From: Saccharopolyspora soli
GTDB lineage: Bacteria > Actinomycetota > Actinomycetes > Mycobacteriales > Pseudonocardiaceae
DNA: 57,708 bases
Reading direction: 5' to 3'
NCBI RefSeq assembly: GCF_022678645.1
Contig: NZ_JALBWV010000058.1
Coordinates: 1-57,708 of the forward strand
This document shows, piece after piece, positions 32,595 to 40,473 of this stretch. The stretch's first letter is position 1. Every line of letters begins with the position of its first letter. Position numbers and translations under genes: made by a program. A model generated the notes under the pieces. That model was not told the DNA's origin. It worked only from the letters and a program-made list of their open reading frames with translations, and made no database searches.

Positions 32595-33986
32595 TCAGGT
32601 CCCGGCTGCGAGCGGAGCGGGCTGCCACCCGCCGCCGACCCGGGCGTCGGCGAGTCGCTGGCTTCGCGCGGCTCGGTCGAACAACGCGTCCCGGTGCTCG
32701 GCGGCCAACTGGCATGCCCGTTTGGCGACGTCGCCGACGAGGATTCCGCGGCGCTTCACGACTTCACCGGCGACCAGGATCGTGTCGACCAGACCGGGAT
32801 GCGCCGCGTAGACGAGCTGGCCGACCGGATTGTTCAGCGGCGCAAGAGAAAGGGTGTCGCTGCGGACGAGCAGGATGTCGGCCTGCTTGCCCGGAGTCAG
32901 CGAACCCGCTTTGTGCTCGAGCCCGAGCACGCGTGCACCGTCGATGGTGGCGAACGACAGCACGTCCCGCGAACCGAGCGAGACGGCGGGACGGTCGCTG
33001 GCGCCCGGTTCGGAGTTGTCGATCGCGCGCTGCGTGGCGAGGGTGACCCGCATGGTGCCCCACAGGTGCCCGCCGTTGGAGACGCACGTGTCGATCGACA
33101 GGCTGGGGCGGATCCCCACGGCCAGCAGCCGCCCCGTGGCGGGCCAGCCGTGTCCCATCTGCATTTCGATGTCGGGCGCGATCGAGGCGGTGCCTCCCGA
33201 GTCGGCGATGAGCCGCAGCTCGTCATCGCCGAGGGTGTTGCAGTGCACGTAGGTGATGTCGGGCCCGAGCAGGTTCCGGGTGGCCAGTTGGCGGATCGGC
33301 CCGGTGCGGCCCCATTCGCCGTCACCGGCGTGCAGGGTGACCGGCAGTTCGAGTTCGCGCGCGAGCGCCAGATCGGACTCGGTGACGTCCAGGGTGGCGA
33401 ACTGCGGGCCGCGCAAGGCCATCGCCATGGTCACGAGGTTGTCGTCGGAGGAGAAGTACTCCTCGCGCACGCGGCGCACGTCCTGGTCGTGCGGCATGTC
33501 GCTGGGCACCTGGTACATGTCCGCGCCGCCGCCGTGGGCGAACACGGCTCTGATGCCGGAATCGGCGAGTGCCTGCACGGCCGCGTCGCTGTGTTCGGGT
33601 GTGTTGACGTTGTGCGACCAGTCGAGCAGCGTCGTGATGCCGCTGTCGAGGGCTTCGACCGCGCCGACGAAGTTCCCCGCGTAGGTGTCTTCCGCGGTGA
33701 AGAAGCCGCTCAGCCCGAGGTGAAGTCCAGTCATGTACTGGCCGAGCGTCCAGTCCGCCGCGATGCCGCGCAGGAACGCCTGCCACGTGTGCCGATGGGT
33801 ATCGATCAGGCCCGGCAGGACGATGCAGCCGGTGGCGTCGACGACGTCGGCGTCAACCGCTCCGAGATCCGGTGCCACGGCTTGGATTTTGTCGCCCTCG
33901 ACGAGAACGTCGCCGATGGTCAGGTCACCGATCGCCGGATCCATCGACACGACTGTGCCGTTGTTGATGAGACGCCGTTGTGTCAT
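32595..33986 (-). CDS. Amidohydrolase, AtzA/SsnA/guanine-deaminase-like (locus A, minus strand)
   Basis: A 463-aa metal-dependent deaminase or hydrolase. DTHRH gives H64 and H66; further ligands are H in LPVTLHAGDGEWG, H in YVHCNT and D in SLSIDTC. The type is that of AtzA/TrzN and guanine deaminase relatives, which remove an amino, chloro or other group from N-heterocycles. ATGATG at 33989/33986: I chose 33986 for its 7-nt distance to GGAAGGG. Its start lies inside the end of the alcohol dehydrogenase gene (62-bp overlap). A paralogue is encoded on the other strand at 36722-38038. Confidence 0.87.
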   Translation of the reverse strand: MTQRRLINNGTVVSMDPAIGDLTIGDVLVEGDKIQAVAPDLGAVDADVVDATGCIVLPGLIDTHRHTWQAFLRGIAADWTLGQYMTGLHLGLSGFFTAEDTYAGNFVGAVEALDSGITTLLDWSHNVNTPEHSDAAVQALADSGIRAVFAHGGGADMYQVPSDMPHDQDVRRVREEYFSSDDNLVTMAMALRGPQFATLDVTESDLALARELELPVTLHAGDGEWGRTGPIRQLATRNLLGPDITYVHCNTLGDDELRLIADSGGTASIAPDIEMQMGHGWPATGRLLAVGIRPSLSIDTCVSNGGHLWGTMRVTLATQRAIDNSEPGASDRPAVSLGSRDVLSFATIDGARVLGLEHKAGSLTPGKQADILLVRSDTLSLAPLNNPVGQLVYAAHPGLVDTILVAGEVVKRRGILVGDVAKRACQLAAEHRDALFDRAARSQRLADARVGGGWQPAPLAAGT

Positions 33987-35010
33987 CATTTTTCCCTTCC
34001 AGAATGTCGATCACGGTCTTGCCGGTACCCTCCAGTCCGTTGTGGACTTGGTCCAGCGGCAGCACTCGGGCGACGATCTCCGCGCGGAGATCGTGCCGGG
34101 CCAGCAGGTCGACCGCCTTCGGCAGGTCACGTCGGCAGACGTGGGCGCTGGAGGAAAGAATGTCCTTTTCGGACACCACGGCGGCGCGCACGTTGAATTC
34201 GGCGGGGCGGTTGGGCAGCCCTACCGCGACTATCCGTCCGCCAGGAGTCGTGGCCTGGAGCGCGAGCCGCAGGCCCGAGGCCGCCCCCGAGGTCTCGAAG
34301 ACGGTGTCCAGCCCGCTCAACAGCGTCGTCCCGGCCTGGGAGTCCACCAGCTGGGTCGTGGCCGCGCCGAGGCGTCGCGCGGCAGCCAGCCGTGCTGGGT
34401 CGAGGTCGGCCGCGTGGACCGTGAGCCCGCGATCCGCGGCGGCGGCCACCAGCAGTGCGCCGACTCCACCGGCACCGATGACGAGCACTTCGCCGCGGTC
34501 GGGCACGCGAGCCCGGTCGAGCGCGTGCATCGCGATCGAGACGGGCTGGGCCAGCACGGCGTTGTCGTCCGGGCAGCTGTCCGGCAGCCGCACGCACATG
34601 GCCGCGGGCACCGTGACGTATTCGGCCATCCCGCCGTGGGTGTTCAGGCCGTAGGTGAAGTAGCGATGGCAGAGGTTCGTCCGCCCGGTATGGCAGGCCG
34701 GGCAGTTGCCGCACCAGCGCCCGGCGCCCGCCACGACCCGGTCACCTTCGCCGAAGCCCGCCGCGCTGCCCGCCCGCGCCACGGTGCCCATGAACTCGTG
34801 CCCGATGATCGTGGGTCCGACATGGCCGGACCAGGGGTGCGGGTCGTGCAGCGGGGTCATCGGGCCGCCGCGCGCGTATTCATGCGCGTCGGTGCCGCAA
34901 AGCCCGCACCGGTGTACCGCGATGGTGACTTCGTCCGGACTCGGGTCCGGCGGGTCGGGTACCTCTTCGAGCCGCAGATCGTGTGGCCCGTGCAACACGG
35001 CTGCCTTCAT
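33925..35010 (-). CDS. Zinc-dependent medium-chain alcohol dehydrogenase (locus A)
   Basis: A 361-aa MDR enzyme. Catalytic zinc ligands are C38 (CGLCGTD), H71 and E72 (GHE). The structural zinc is held by C100, C103, C106 and C114. The Rossmann motif VIGAGGVGALL follows. It oxidises a secondary or polyol alcohol with NAD(P); sorbitol/threonine-dehydrogenase-like members share this layout. ATG 35010 overlaps the stop of the upstream dehydrogenase (ATGA). The C-terminal tail after VIDILEG (about 22 residues) lies in the 62-bp overlap with the amidohydrolase gene and looks like a late extension past a lost stop codon. Confidence 0.88.
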   Translation of the reverse strand: MKAAVLHGPHDLRLEEVPDPPDPSPDEVTIAVHRCGLCGTDAHEYARGGPMTPLHDPHPWSGHVGPTIIGHEFMGTVARAGSAAGFGEGDRVVAGAGRWCGNCPACHTGRTNLCHRYFTYGLNTHGGMAEYVTVPAAMCVRLPDSCPDDNAVLAQPVSIAMHALDRARVPDRGEVLVIGAGGVGALLVAAAADRGLTVHAADLDPARLAAARRLGAATTQLVDSQAGTTLLSGLDTVFETSGAASGLRLALQATTPGGRIVAVGLPNRPAEFNVRAAVVSEKDILSSSAHVCRRDLPKAVDLLARHDLRAEIVARVLPLDQVHNGLEGTGKTVIDILEGKNDDTTASHQQRHSRVDGSGDR

Positions 35011-35894
35011 CGCGCCGCTCCGTCCTGCTGTTCGCCGTCCGCGGCGGCGATGATCAGTTCCGCGGCCTCGCGGTCCGCGCGACCGCTGGTGCAGATCCCT
35101 GCCAGGAGATCGCGAGCGCGGCGGCCGACGACCGCCCGCCCCTCGCTGCGATCGACCGCGTACGACACGTCCTTGAGCAGCTGAGCCGCGCTCGCCCACA
35201 CCTCGTCCGGTGGGTCGAGGACGAACGGCGCGCGGTAGTGCAGCATTGGCGAGGCGATGACGCTGTCGAGCATCACTCGCGTGGCCTGGGCGCGGTCGAT
35301 GCCGAACGCGCCGGCGAGGGCGAGCCCTTCGCCCCACGCCACCTCCTGAATGGCCACCTGCAGGTTGATCGCCAGTTTCAGCGCGAGTGCGCTGCCGTTG
35401 ACCTCGTTGACGTGCTGCACCGACCGTGCCAGTGCGTCCAGCACCGGGCGCGCGCGGTCGAAAGCGCTCTTGTTCCCGCTCGCCATGATCATCAGGCGGC
35501 CGCTCTCGGCGGCGTCGAGGCTGCCGGACACCGGGGTATCGAGCATGGCCGCCCCGGTGTCGCCCACGATGGCGGCGATCTCGGCGCTCACCTCGGGCTC
35601 CACGGTGCTGGCGTCGGCCACCACGTGACGCGGGGTCAGCCCGGCGAGGAACCCATCGGAGCCCTGCGCCACTGTTCTGAGCGCCGCGGAATCCCACACC
35701 ATGCACACCAGCAGTTCGGACTGCTCGGCCACTGCGCGAGGGGTTGACTCGGGGACGATGCCCGTGCCTCGCAGGGCCTCCACCCGCGCCTGCGTGCGGT
35801 TCCAGGCGTGGACCGGGTGTCCCAGTGCGGCTAGCCGCCGGGCGAAGCGCGAGCCCATGGCTCCCGTGCCGATGATGCCGACCGGCTCAGTCAT
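35007..35894 (-). CDS. 3-hydroxyisobutyrate dehydrogenase-family enzyme (locus A)
   Basis: A 295-aa beta-hydroxyacid dehydrogenase. The Rossmann motif is GIIGTGAMG (7-14), the substrate-binding stretch DTPVSGS is at 119-125, and the catalytic lysine is K173 in LKLAINLQ. Usual substrates are 3-hydroxyacids such as 3-hydroxyisobutyrate, tartronate semialdehyde or 3-hydroxypropionate. AAGGAGG stands 6 nt before ATG 35894. It is the first gene of the locus A minus-strand operon. A distinct family member occurs in locus B (52915-53856). Confidence 0.9.
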   Translation of the reverse strand: MTEPVGIIGTGAMGSRFARRLAALGHPVHAWNRTQARVEALRGTGIVPESTPRAVAEQSELLVCMVWDSAALRTVAQGSDGFLAGLTPRHVVADASTVEPEVSAEIAAIVGDTGAAMLDTPVSGSLDAAESGRLMIMASGNKSAFDRARPVLDALARSVQHVNEVNGSALALKLAINLQVAIQEVAWGEGLALAGAFGIDRAQATRVMLDSVIASPMLHYRAPFVLDPPDEVWASAAQLLKDVSYAVDRSEGRAVVGRRARDLLAGICTSGRADREAAELIIAAADGEQQDGAAR

Positions 35895-36107
35895 GATCGT
35901 CCTCCTTGGCGTGGCGAGCTTCGGCCTTGCCGCGGCCTGATCGACGAATCCCGCGCAGCAGCCCAGATATGACGCCGGAACGAGCAGCCGATGCAGTCGG
36001 TGGTGCGGCGGAATCGCGGCCAGCGCGGCGATGCTCTTGGCCGTGCCAGCGCGCGAACCAGGGCGCTTGGTTCACCAGCACGGACATGTGCGGTTGTCAG
36101 TCGAGCC

Positions 36108-36170
36108 GGTCCGGTCGTCCACGTCGAGGTGCTCGCGCATCCAGCTGCCGTGGTCGTCGCGCGTCGACAT
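36108..36170 (-). pseudogene. Vestige of a VOC-family gene (counterpart of 47619-48122)
   Basis: From ATG 36170 the minus strand reads MS then TRDDHGSWMREHLDVDDR. The intact VOC protein of locus B begins MSIPG and later has RDDEGRWMSEHLNVADR. So the first two codons are joined directly to residues 42-58, with about 40 codons deleted, and similarity ends soon after. The position relative to the TGGATCCA boxes is the same as in locus B. The region 35895-36107 holds only an unplaceable open frame. Confidence 0.7.
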
Positions 36171-36179
36171 CGCATCTCC

Positions 36180-36251
36180 AATGGATCCAATTATCTTGCT
36201 TTTGGCGCTTCAGGCACGCATAGTACGGGACTATGCTGCCAGATGGATCCA
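36180..36251. promoter_or_regulatory. Divergent control region with two TGGATCCA palindromes (locus A)
   Basis: AATGGATCCAAT is at 36180-36191 and a second TGGATCCA at 36244-36251, about 62 bp apart. Locus B has the same pair at 48134-48141 and 48197-48204, 63 bp apart. Between them in locus A lies a 7-bp inverted repeat GCATAGT/ACTATGC (36218-36236); a GCATAGT element occurs at the same place in locus B. This is probably a GntR-type operator pair around divergent promoters. Confidence 0.7.
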
Positions 36252-36281
36252 TTTGGTGAAGATCTTCTTCGAGGAGCGTTG

Positions 36282-36716
36282 ATGCCCACCCGTCAGAACC
36301 TGGCTGCCGCCGCCCCCTGGGCGGAGCTTGCCGCGTCGGCCGAGGACCGGGATACCGCGGATCCGGACCTGCTGCTGGGGCAGGCGCTGTGGATCCGGAT
36401 GTTCGAGGAGCACGCGCTCGAACTGGCGGGGCAGGGGCTCGTACCTGGTCCGGCGCATTCGAGCATTGGCCAAGACGGCGGCGCAGTCGGCTCGCTGCGC
36501 AGCGACGACTGCGTCAACGGCTCGCACCGCCTGGAAAACGGCAAGTCGCTCGCGGACGCCCGCGGAGAAATCGCCTACGTGGCCGAGTTCTTCCGCTGGC
36601 ACTCGGGAGAAGCGGGGCGCGGGCTCGGCACCGTCCAAAATGCGCCGTCCGGCACGAACCCGACTCCCGGCCTGCGGCAACCGACCGAGTCCGACCACAT
36701 CGCGGTCGAGTGGTGA
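36282..36716 (+). pseudogene. Chimeric ORF: E1 N-terminus fused to pieces of an aldehyde dehydrogenase
   Basis: The 144-aa frame is a mosaic. Residues 1-83 follow the N-terminus of the fused E1 of locus B (AAAPWAELAAS, GPAHSSIGQDGGAVGS, DDCVNGSHR). Residues 84-134 follow residues 100-150 of the locus B ALDH (LENGKSLADARGEIAY, AEFFRWHS, GTVQNAPSGTN, LRQP). Residues 135-144 equal its last residues (TES-x-x-IAVEW). Two in-frame deletions thus removed most of E1, all of E2 and following genes, and most of the ALDH. The ribosome binding site and ATG at 36282 are conserved, so a peptide could be made, but neither TPP site nor catalytic Cys is present. Confidence 0.85.
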
Positions 36717-36721
36717 GCGCT

Positions 36722-38038
36722 ATGACGACGAGAACCCTTATTTCCGGCGGCATCGTTTTCAGCGTCGACCCCGAGATCGGCACCTTGCCCAAGGGCGACG
36801 TGCTGATCGAGGACGGCGTGATCCGCGCCGTGGCACCCGAGATCGCGGTGAGCGACGCCCGGCTCGTCGACGCTACCAACCGGATCGTGCTGCCGGGGCT
36901 GGTCGACACGCACCGTCACCTGTGGCAGGCCGCGGTCCGCCAAATCGCCGCCGACTGGACGCTCGGGCAGTACGTCGAGCACATGCTGCTCCAGCTCGGG
37001 CCGCAATTCGCTCCGGAGGACGTGTACGTCGCCGATCTGCTCGGTGCGATCGAGGCGCTGGACGCCGGCATCACCACGATCATGGACTGGTCGCACATCA
37101 TTCGCACGCCCGAGCATGCCGACGAGGCGGTGCGCGGGCTGGCCGACTCGGGGATACGCGCGGTGTTCGGCTACGGCAATCCCTGGTCGCCGCAGGCGCA
37201 CTGGTACCGCTCCGACGTCGTCCGGGTCGCCGAGCGCTACTTCTCCGCGCGAGACTCGTTGCTGACGTTCGCGCTCGCCAGTCTGGGACCGGAGTTCGGG
37301 CCGATCGAGGAAGCGCTGGTGGATCTGGTGCTGGCGCGTGAACTGGACGTCCGCGTGTCGACCCACGTCGGGGTGGGGTTGCTGGGACAGGCGCGTTCGG
37401 TCAGCGAGCTCCACCGGCGCGGGCTGCTGGGGCCGGATCTGATCTACGTCCACTGCAACACCTGCACGGACGAGGAGTTCCGGATGATCGCCGACTCCGG
37501 CGGTCATGTCTCGATCTCCCCCCGAGTGGAGATGCAGATGGGACACGGCTACCCGGCGACCGGACGGCTGCGGGCGGCGGGTCTGGAGCCCAGCCTGAGC
37601 GTGGACGTCGTTTCCGGCGTTGGCGGCAGCCTGTTCGCCGAGATGCGGGGAACACTCGAGGCCGAACGGGGATGGCAGAACCACTTGGCCCTCGGCCGTG
37701 GGGAGAGCCTGCCCGAGTTGACGATCACCACCGAGGACGTGGTCCGGATGGCGACGATCGAAGGGGCGCGCACGCTCGGACTCGACGATCGGATCGGCTC
37801 GCTGACACCGGGCAAGCAGGCCGACCTGATCCTGCTCGACGTCGAGCTGCCGAACTTGTTTCTCGTCAACCACCTGCCCGCGGCTGTCACCCTGGCGGAC
37901 AGCCAGAACGTGGAGGCCGTGTTCGTCGCGGGAGAGCAGGTGAAGGGCGGCGGCAGGATGCTCCGGCACGACCTGTCGGCACTGCGGGAGCGCGTGCGTT
38001 CCTCGCGGGACGGGCTGCTGAAGAACTGGTCCTTGTAG
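36722..38038 (+). CDS. Amidohydrolase, AtzA/SsnA/guanine-deaminase-like (locus A, plus strand)
   Basis: A 438-aa paralogue of the enzyme at 32595-33986. The shared motifs are DTHRH (H64, H66), IAADWTLGQY, STHVGVG, IYVHCNTCTDEEFRMIADSG, EMQMGHGYPATGR and SLSVDVVSG (metal Asp). Deamination or hydrolysis of an N-containing ring or amidine is expected. I start it at ATG 36722; a GTG at 36713 is possible and would overlap the end of the chimeric ORF. It directly follows the ALDH-derived tail, which suggests that an ALDH once stood in front of it in the same operon. The next gene begins 12 bp after its stop. Confidence 0.86.
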   Translation: MTTRTLISGGIVFSVDPEIGTLPKGDVLIEDGVIRAVAPEIAVSDARLVDATNRIVLPGLVDTHRHLWQAAVRQIAADWTLGQYVEHMLLQLGPQFAPEDVYVADLLGAIEALDAGITTIMDWSHIIRTPEHADEAVRGLADSGIRAVFGYGNPWSPQAHWYRSDVVRVAERYFSARDSLLTFALASLGPEFGPIEEALVDLVLARELDVRVSTHVGVGLLGQARSVSELHRRGLLGPDLIYVHCNTCTDEEFRMIADSGGHVSISPRVEMQMGHGYPATGRLRAAGLEPSLSVDVVSGVGGSLFAEMRGTLEAERGWQNHLALGRGESLPELTITTEDVVRMATIEGARTLGLDDRIGSLTPGKQADLILLDVELPNLFLVNHLPAAVTLADSQNVEAVFVAGEQVKGGGRMLRHDLSALRERVRSSRDGLLKNWSL

Positions 38039-38050
38039 AAAGAAGGTCAC

Positions 38051-39664
38051 GTGGCTGACTCGACGAAGAGCGCCGCCGACGAGGTCTACGTCAACGGTCG
38101 GATCTGGGCGGCCCGCGGGCGCGAGGTCACCGCGCTCGCCGTTCGCGACGGCCGGGTGCTCGCGTGCGGTGAGGATGCGCAGGAGCTCGCGGGGCGCGGC
38201 AGCCGAGTGGTGGACCTGGGAGGTCGGCGGATGATCCCAGGCCTCATCGACGGGCACATGCACGCTACCCGCGCTGGTGCCACCTGGGCGACGGAGCTGC
38301 ATTGGACGGGAGTGCCGGACGTGGCGAGCGCGCTCGCCACCGTCGAGGCAGTTGCCCGGGACCGCCCGCCCGGCGAGTGGATCCGCGCGATCGGCGGCTG
38401 GCACCCGTGCCAGTTCGCCGAATCCCGGGAGCCTACCCGGGCCGAGCTGGACGCGGTTGCCCCGGACCATCCCGTGTACCTGCAGGCTCTGTACGAGGTC
38501 GCGGTGCTCAACTCGGCCGCGCTCAGGGCGACCGGTCTTGACAAGTTGTCCGGGAACCCGCCGGGCGGTTGGGTCGAGCGCGATCCGGTTGCCGGTGAGC
38601 CGACCGGCCGGGTGCGCGGTATGGGCGCGTTCAGCCACTGCCTCGCCGCCATCGCGCCGCCCACACCGGACGAGCAACTGCGGTCCACCGCGGCGATGTT
38701 CGCGGACCTGCACGCCAGCGGTCTGACGGGAATCGTCGACCCGGGCGGCTTCGGCATGAGTCCCGAGCGGTACGACCCGCTGTTCGCGCTCTGGCGCGAT
38801 CACGAGCTGTCCATGCGGATGCGGCTGTTCCTGTCCGCGGTCGATCCAGGACAGGAACACGCGCAGCTCGGCGACTGGCTGCGGCACGCGCAGACGCGGT
38901 TCGGCGACGAGATGCTGCAGGTCCTCGGCATCGGGGAAGTGGTCCACTTCGGATGCCATGATTTCGAAGGTCTGGAAGACTTTCGCATCGGTGAGGAGGC
39001 CGCGGCCCAGCTGTACGACATCAGCTATGCGACTGCGGCGCGTAGCTGGCCGATGAACATCCACGCTGTCCTGGATTCCTCGATCGATGTGATCGTCGAC
39101 TGCTGGGAGGCAGTCCACCGGCTGATCCCGTTGACCGGACTCCGGTTCACCCTGTCCCACGCGGATCGGATCAGCAGCCGGAACCTGCGGCGGCTGAAGG
39201 CATTGGGCGCCGGGATCGTGCTCGACGATCGTCAGGTGTTCAAGGCATCGGCATCGGAGGCGGCGTGGGGGCCAGGGTCGATGACGGCCGTCCCACCGGT
39301 CGCTGACGTCCTGGCGGAGGGCATCCCGGTGGCCGCAGGCACCGACGCAAGCCGCGCTTCGTCCTACAGCCCTTGGCTTTCCCTGTGGTGGCTCGTCTCC
39401 GGTACCTCGCTTGACGGCGAACCACGACGGTCCGGCCCACAGCTGTTCAGCCGGGAGCGCGCACTGGAGGCGTACACCGCCGGCAGCGCGTGGCTGAGCT
39501 TCGAGGAACGGGACCGGGGCCACCTGAATCCCGGTGCCAGGGCGGACTTCGCAGTCCTGAGCGAGGACTACCTGACCGTGCCATCCGAAAAGATCCCCAC
39601 GATCTCGTCCGAGCTGACCGTGGTCGGCGGGAAGGTCGTGCACTCGACGGGCGCGGTGGGATGA
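38051..39664 (+). CDS. YtcJ-like amidohydrolase (amidohydrolase family 3)
   Basis: A 537-aa amidohydrolase of the large YtcJ/NfdA-like group (N-substituted formamide deformylase relatives). Metal motifs are PGLIDGHMH near residue 65, CHDFEG mid-protein, HAVLDSSI, FTLSHADRI and AGTDASRASSYSP. The C-terminal beta-sandwich carries LNPGARADFAVLSEDY. The length is normal for the group. GTG 38051 has AGAAGG upstream and stands 12 bp after the AtzA-like gene, so it is the last gene of the plus-strand unit of locus A. Together with two other amidohydrolases it suggests a substrate with several hydrolysable C-N bonds. Confidence 0.85.
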   Translation: MADSTKSAADEVYVNGRIWAARGREVTALAVRDGRVLACGEDAQELAGRGSRVVDLGGRRMIPGLIDGHMHATRAGATWATELHWTGVPDVASALATVEAVARDRPPGEWIRAIGGWHPCQFAESREPTRAELDAVAPDHPVYLQALYEVAVLNSAALRATGLDKLSGNPPGGWVERDPVAGEPTGRVRGMGAFSHCLAAIAPPTPDEQLRSTAAMFADLHASGLTGIVDPGGFGMSPERYDPLFALWRDHELSMRMRLFLSAVDPGQEHAQLGDWLRHAQTRFGDEMLQVLGIGEVVHFGCHDFEGLEDFRIGEEAAAQLYDISYATAARSWPMNIHAVLDSSIDVIVDCWEAVHRLIPLTGLRFTLSHADRISSRNLRRLKALGAGIVLDDRQVFKASASEAAWGPGSMTAVPPVADVLAEGIPVAAGTDASRASSYSPWLSLWWLVSGTSLDGEPRRSGPQLFSRERALEAYTAGSAWLSFEERDRGHLNPGARADFAVLSEDYLTVPSEKIPTISSELTVVGGKVVHSTGAVG

Positions 39665-39738
39665 ACGTCGGCCTGTTCAGCCGAAGACCAGGATGGCCAC
39701 CGCACAGGCGCGCTGGCTGGCTGTGTTCATGAGTGCGG

Positions 39739-40320
39739 TCAGCTCGCCTTGGTGTGGCAGTCGACGAGGCTGCGGGCGGCCGCCTTGGCCGAGTCGACGA
39801 CGTGGCGCTCCTGGAGGAGCCGACCCGAGGCGAGGGCTCCGTCGATGAGCAGGTCGAGTTGTTCGGCGAGAGCGTCCGGATCGTCGGCCGCCGCGCCCCG
39901 GCACAGTTCGCGCAGCCACTCCTGGCGGCGGCGGGTATGACTGACCGCGTTGGCGTGGGCCTCGGTGTCGGCACTGGCCTCGACGGCCACGCTGATGAAT
40001 GGACAGCCGAAGAAGCCGTGCCGGGCGAAGGCGTCCAGCAGCGCGTCGAACAGTCCGACGAGTTGCTCGCGGGGCGAGTCGCCGGCTCGCTGGGCAGCGG
40101 CCTGCAGTTGGCTCATCCAGGAGTCGTCCGTTCTGCGGATGTAGGCCGCGATGAGGTCTTCTTTGGTGCGGAAGTGCACGTAGAGCGTGGACTTCGCGAC
40201 GCCGGACTCGGCGATGACCTGGTCGATGCCTACGCCGCGTAGGCCGTGCCGGTGGAACAGTTCGGCAGCGGCGTCGAGGATCTTCTGCTCAGTGTTGGTC
40301 TTGCGCACCCGGGTCGACAT
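39739..40320 (-). CDS. TetR-family regulator
   Basis: A 193-aa repressor. The helix-turn-helix is ILDAAAELFHRHGLRGVGID followed by QVIAESGVAKSTLYVHFRTKEDL. The C-terminal ligand domain is of the YcdC/TetR_C_13 kind (FARHGFFGCPFISVAVEA). I start it at ATG 40320; the frame extends 16 codons upstream, but that part overlaps the operator region. It is divergent from a quinone-oxidoreductase-like gene, the usual arrangement for repressors of electrophile-detoxifying reductases. The conserved Cys in GCPF could sense an electrophile; this is inference. Confidence 0.87.
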   Translation of the reverse strand: MSTRVRKTNTEQKILDAAAELFHRHGLRGVGIDQVIAESGVAKSTLYVHFRTKEDLIAAYIRRTDDSWMSQLQAAAQRAGDSPREQLVGLFDALLDAFARHGFFGCPFISVAVEASADTEAHANAVSHTRRRQEWLRELCRGAAADDPDALAEQLDLLIDGALASGRLLQERHVVDSAKAAARSLVDCHTKAS

Positions 40321-40329
40321 GCCGGACAG

Positions 40330-40426
40330 ACTAGTACGTCCGATTAGAACGCCCAGTAACCGTGTCAAGGCTCACGCCGTGGTCGCCTTGCCCCCTTAAT
40401 CAGACGAACTAGTCTGTTCGATTAAG
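40330..40426. promoter_or_regulatory. Two ACTAGT-centred operator-like sites between TetR and oxidoreductase
   Basis: ACTAGT occurs at 40330-40335 and at 40408-40413. The second lies in the middle of a 32-bp imperfect palindrome, 40395-40426, with arms CTTAATC/GATTAAG. The first is followed by GTCCGATTAG, similar to one arm (TGTTCGATTAAG) of the second. These are probable TetR operators for both divergent promoters. Confidence 0.6.
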
Positions 40427-40473
40427 GAAATTCGAGATCTCACACAGACCAAGACAAAGATGAGGTGGCGGTA

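Noticed and set aside
36575..39643. 1022-codon minus-strand open frame
   Set aside because: Antisense to the AtzA-like and YtcJ-like amidohydrolases, which have complete metal motifs. No motif of its own.
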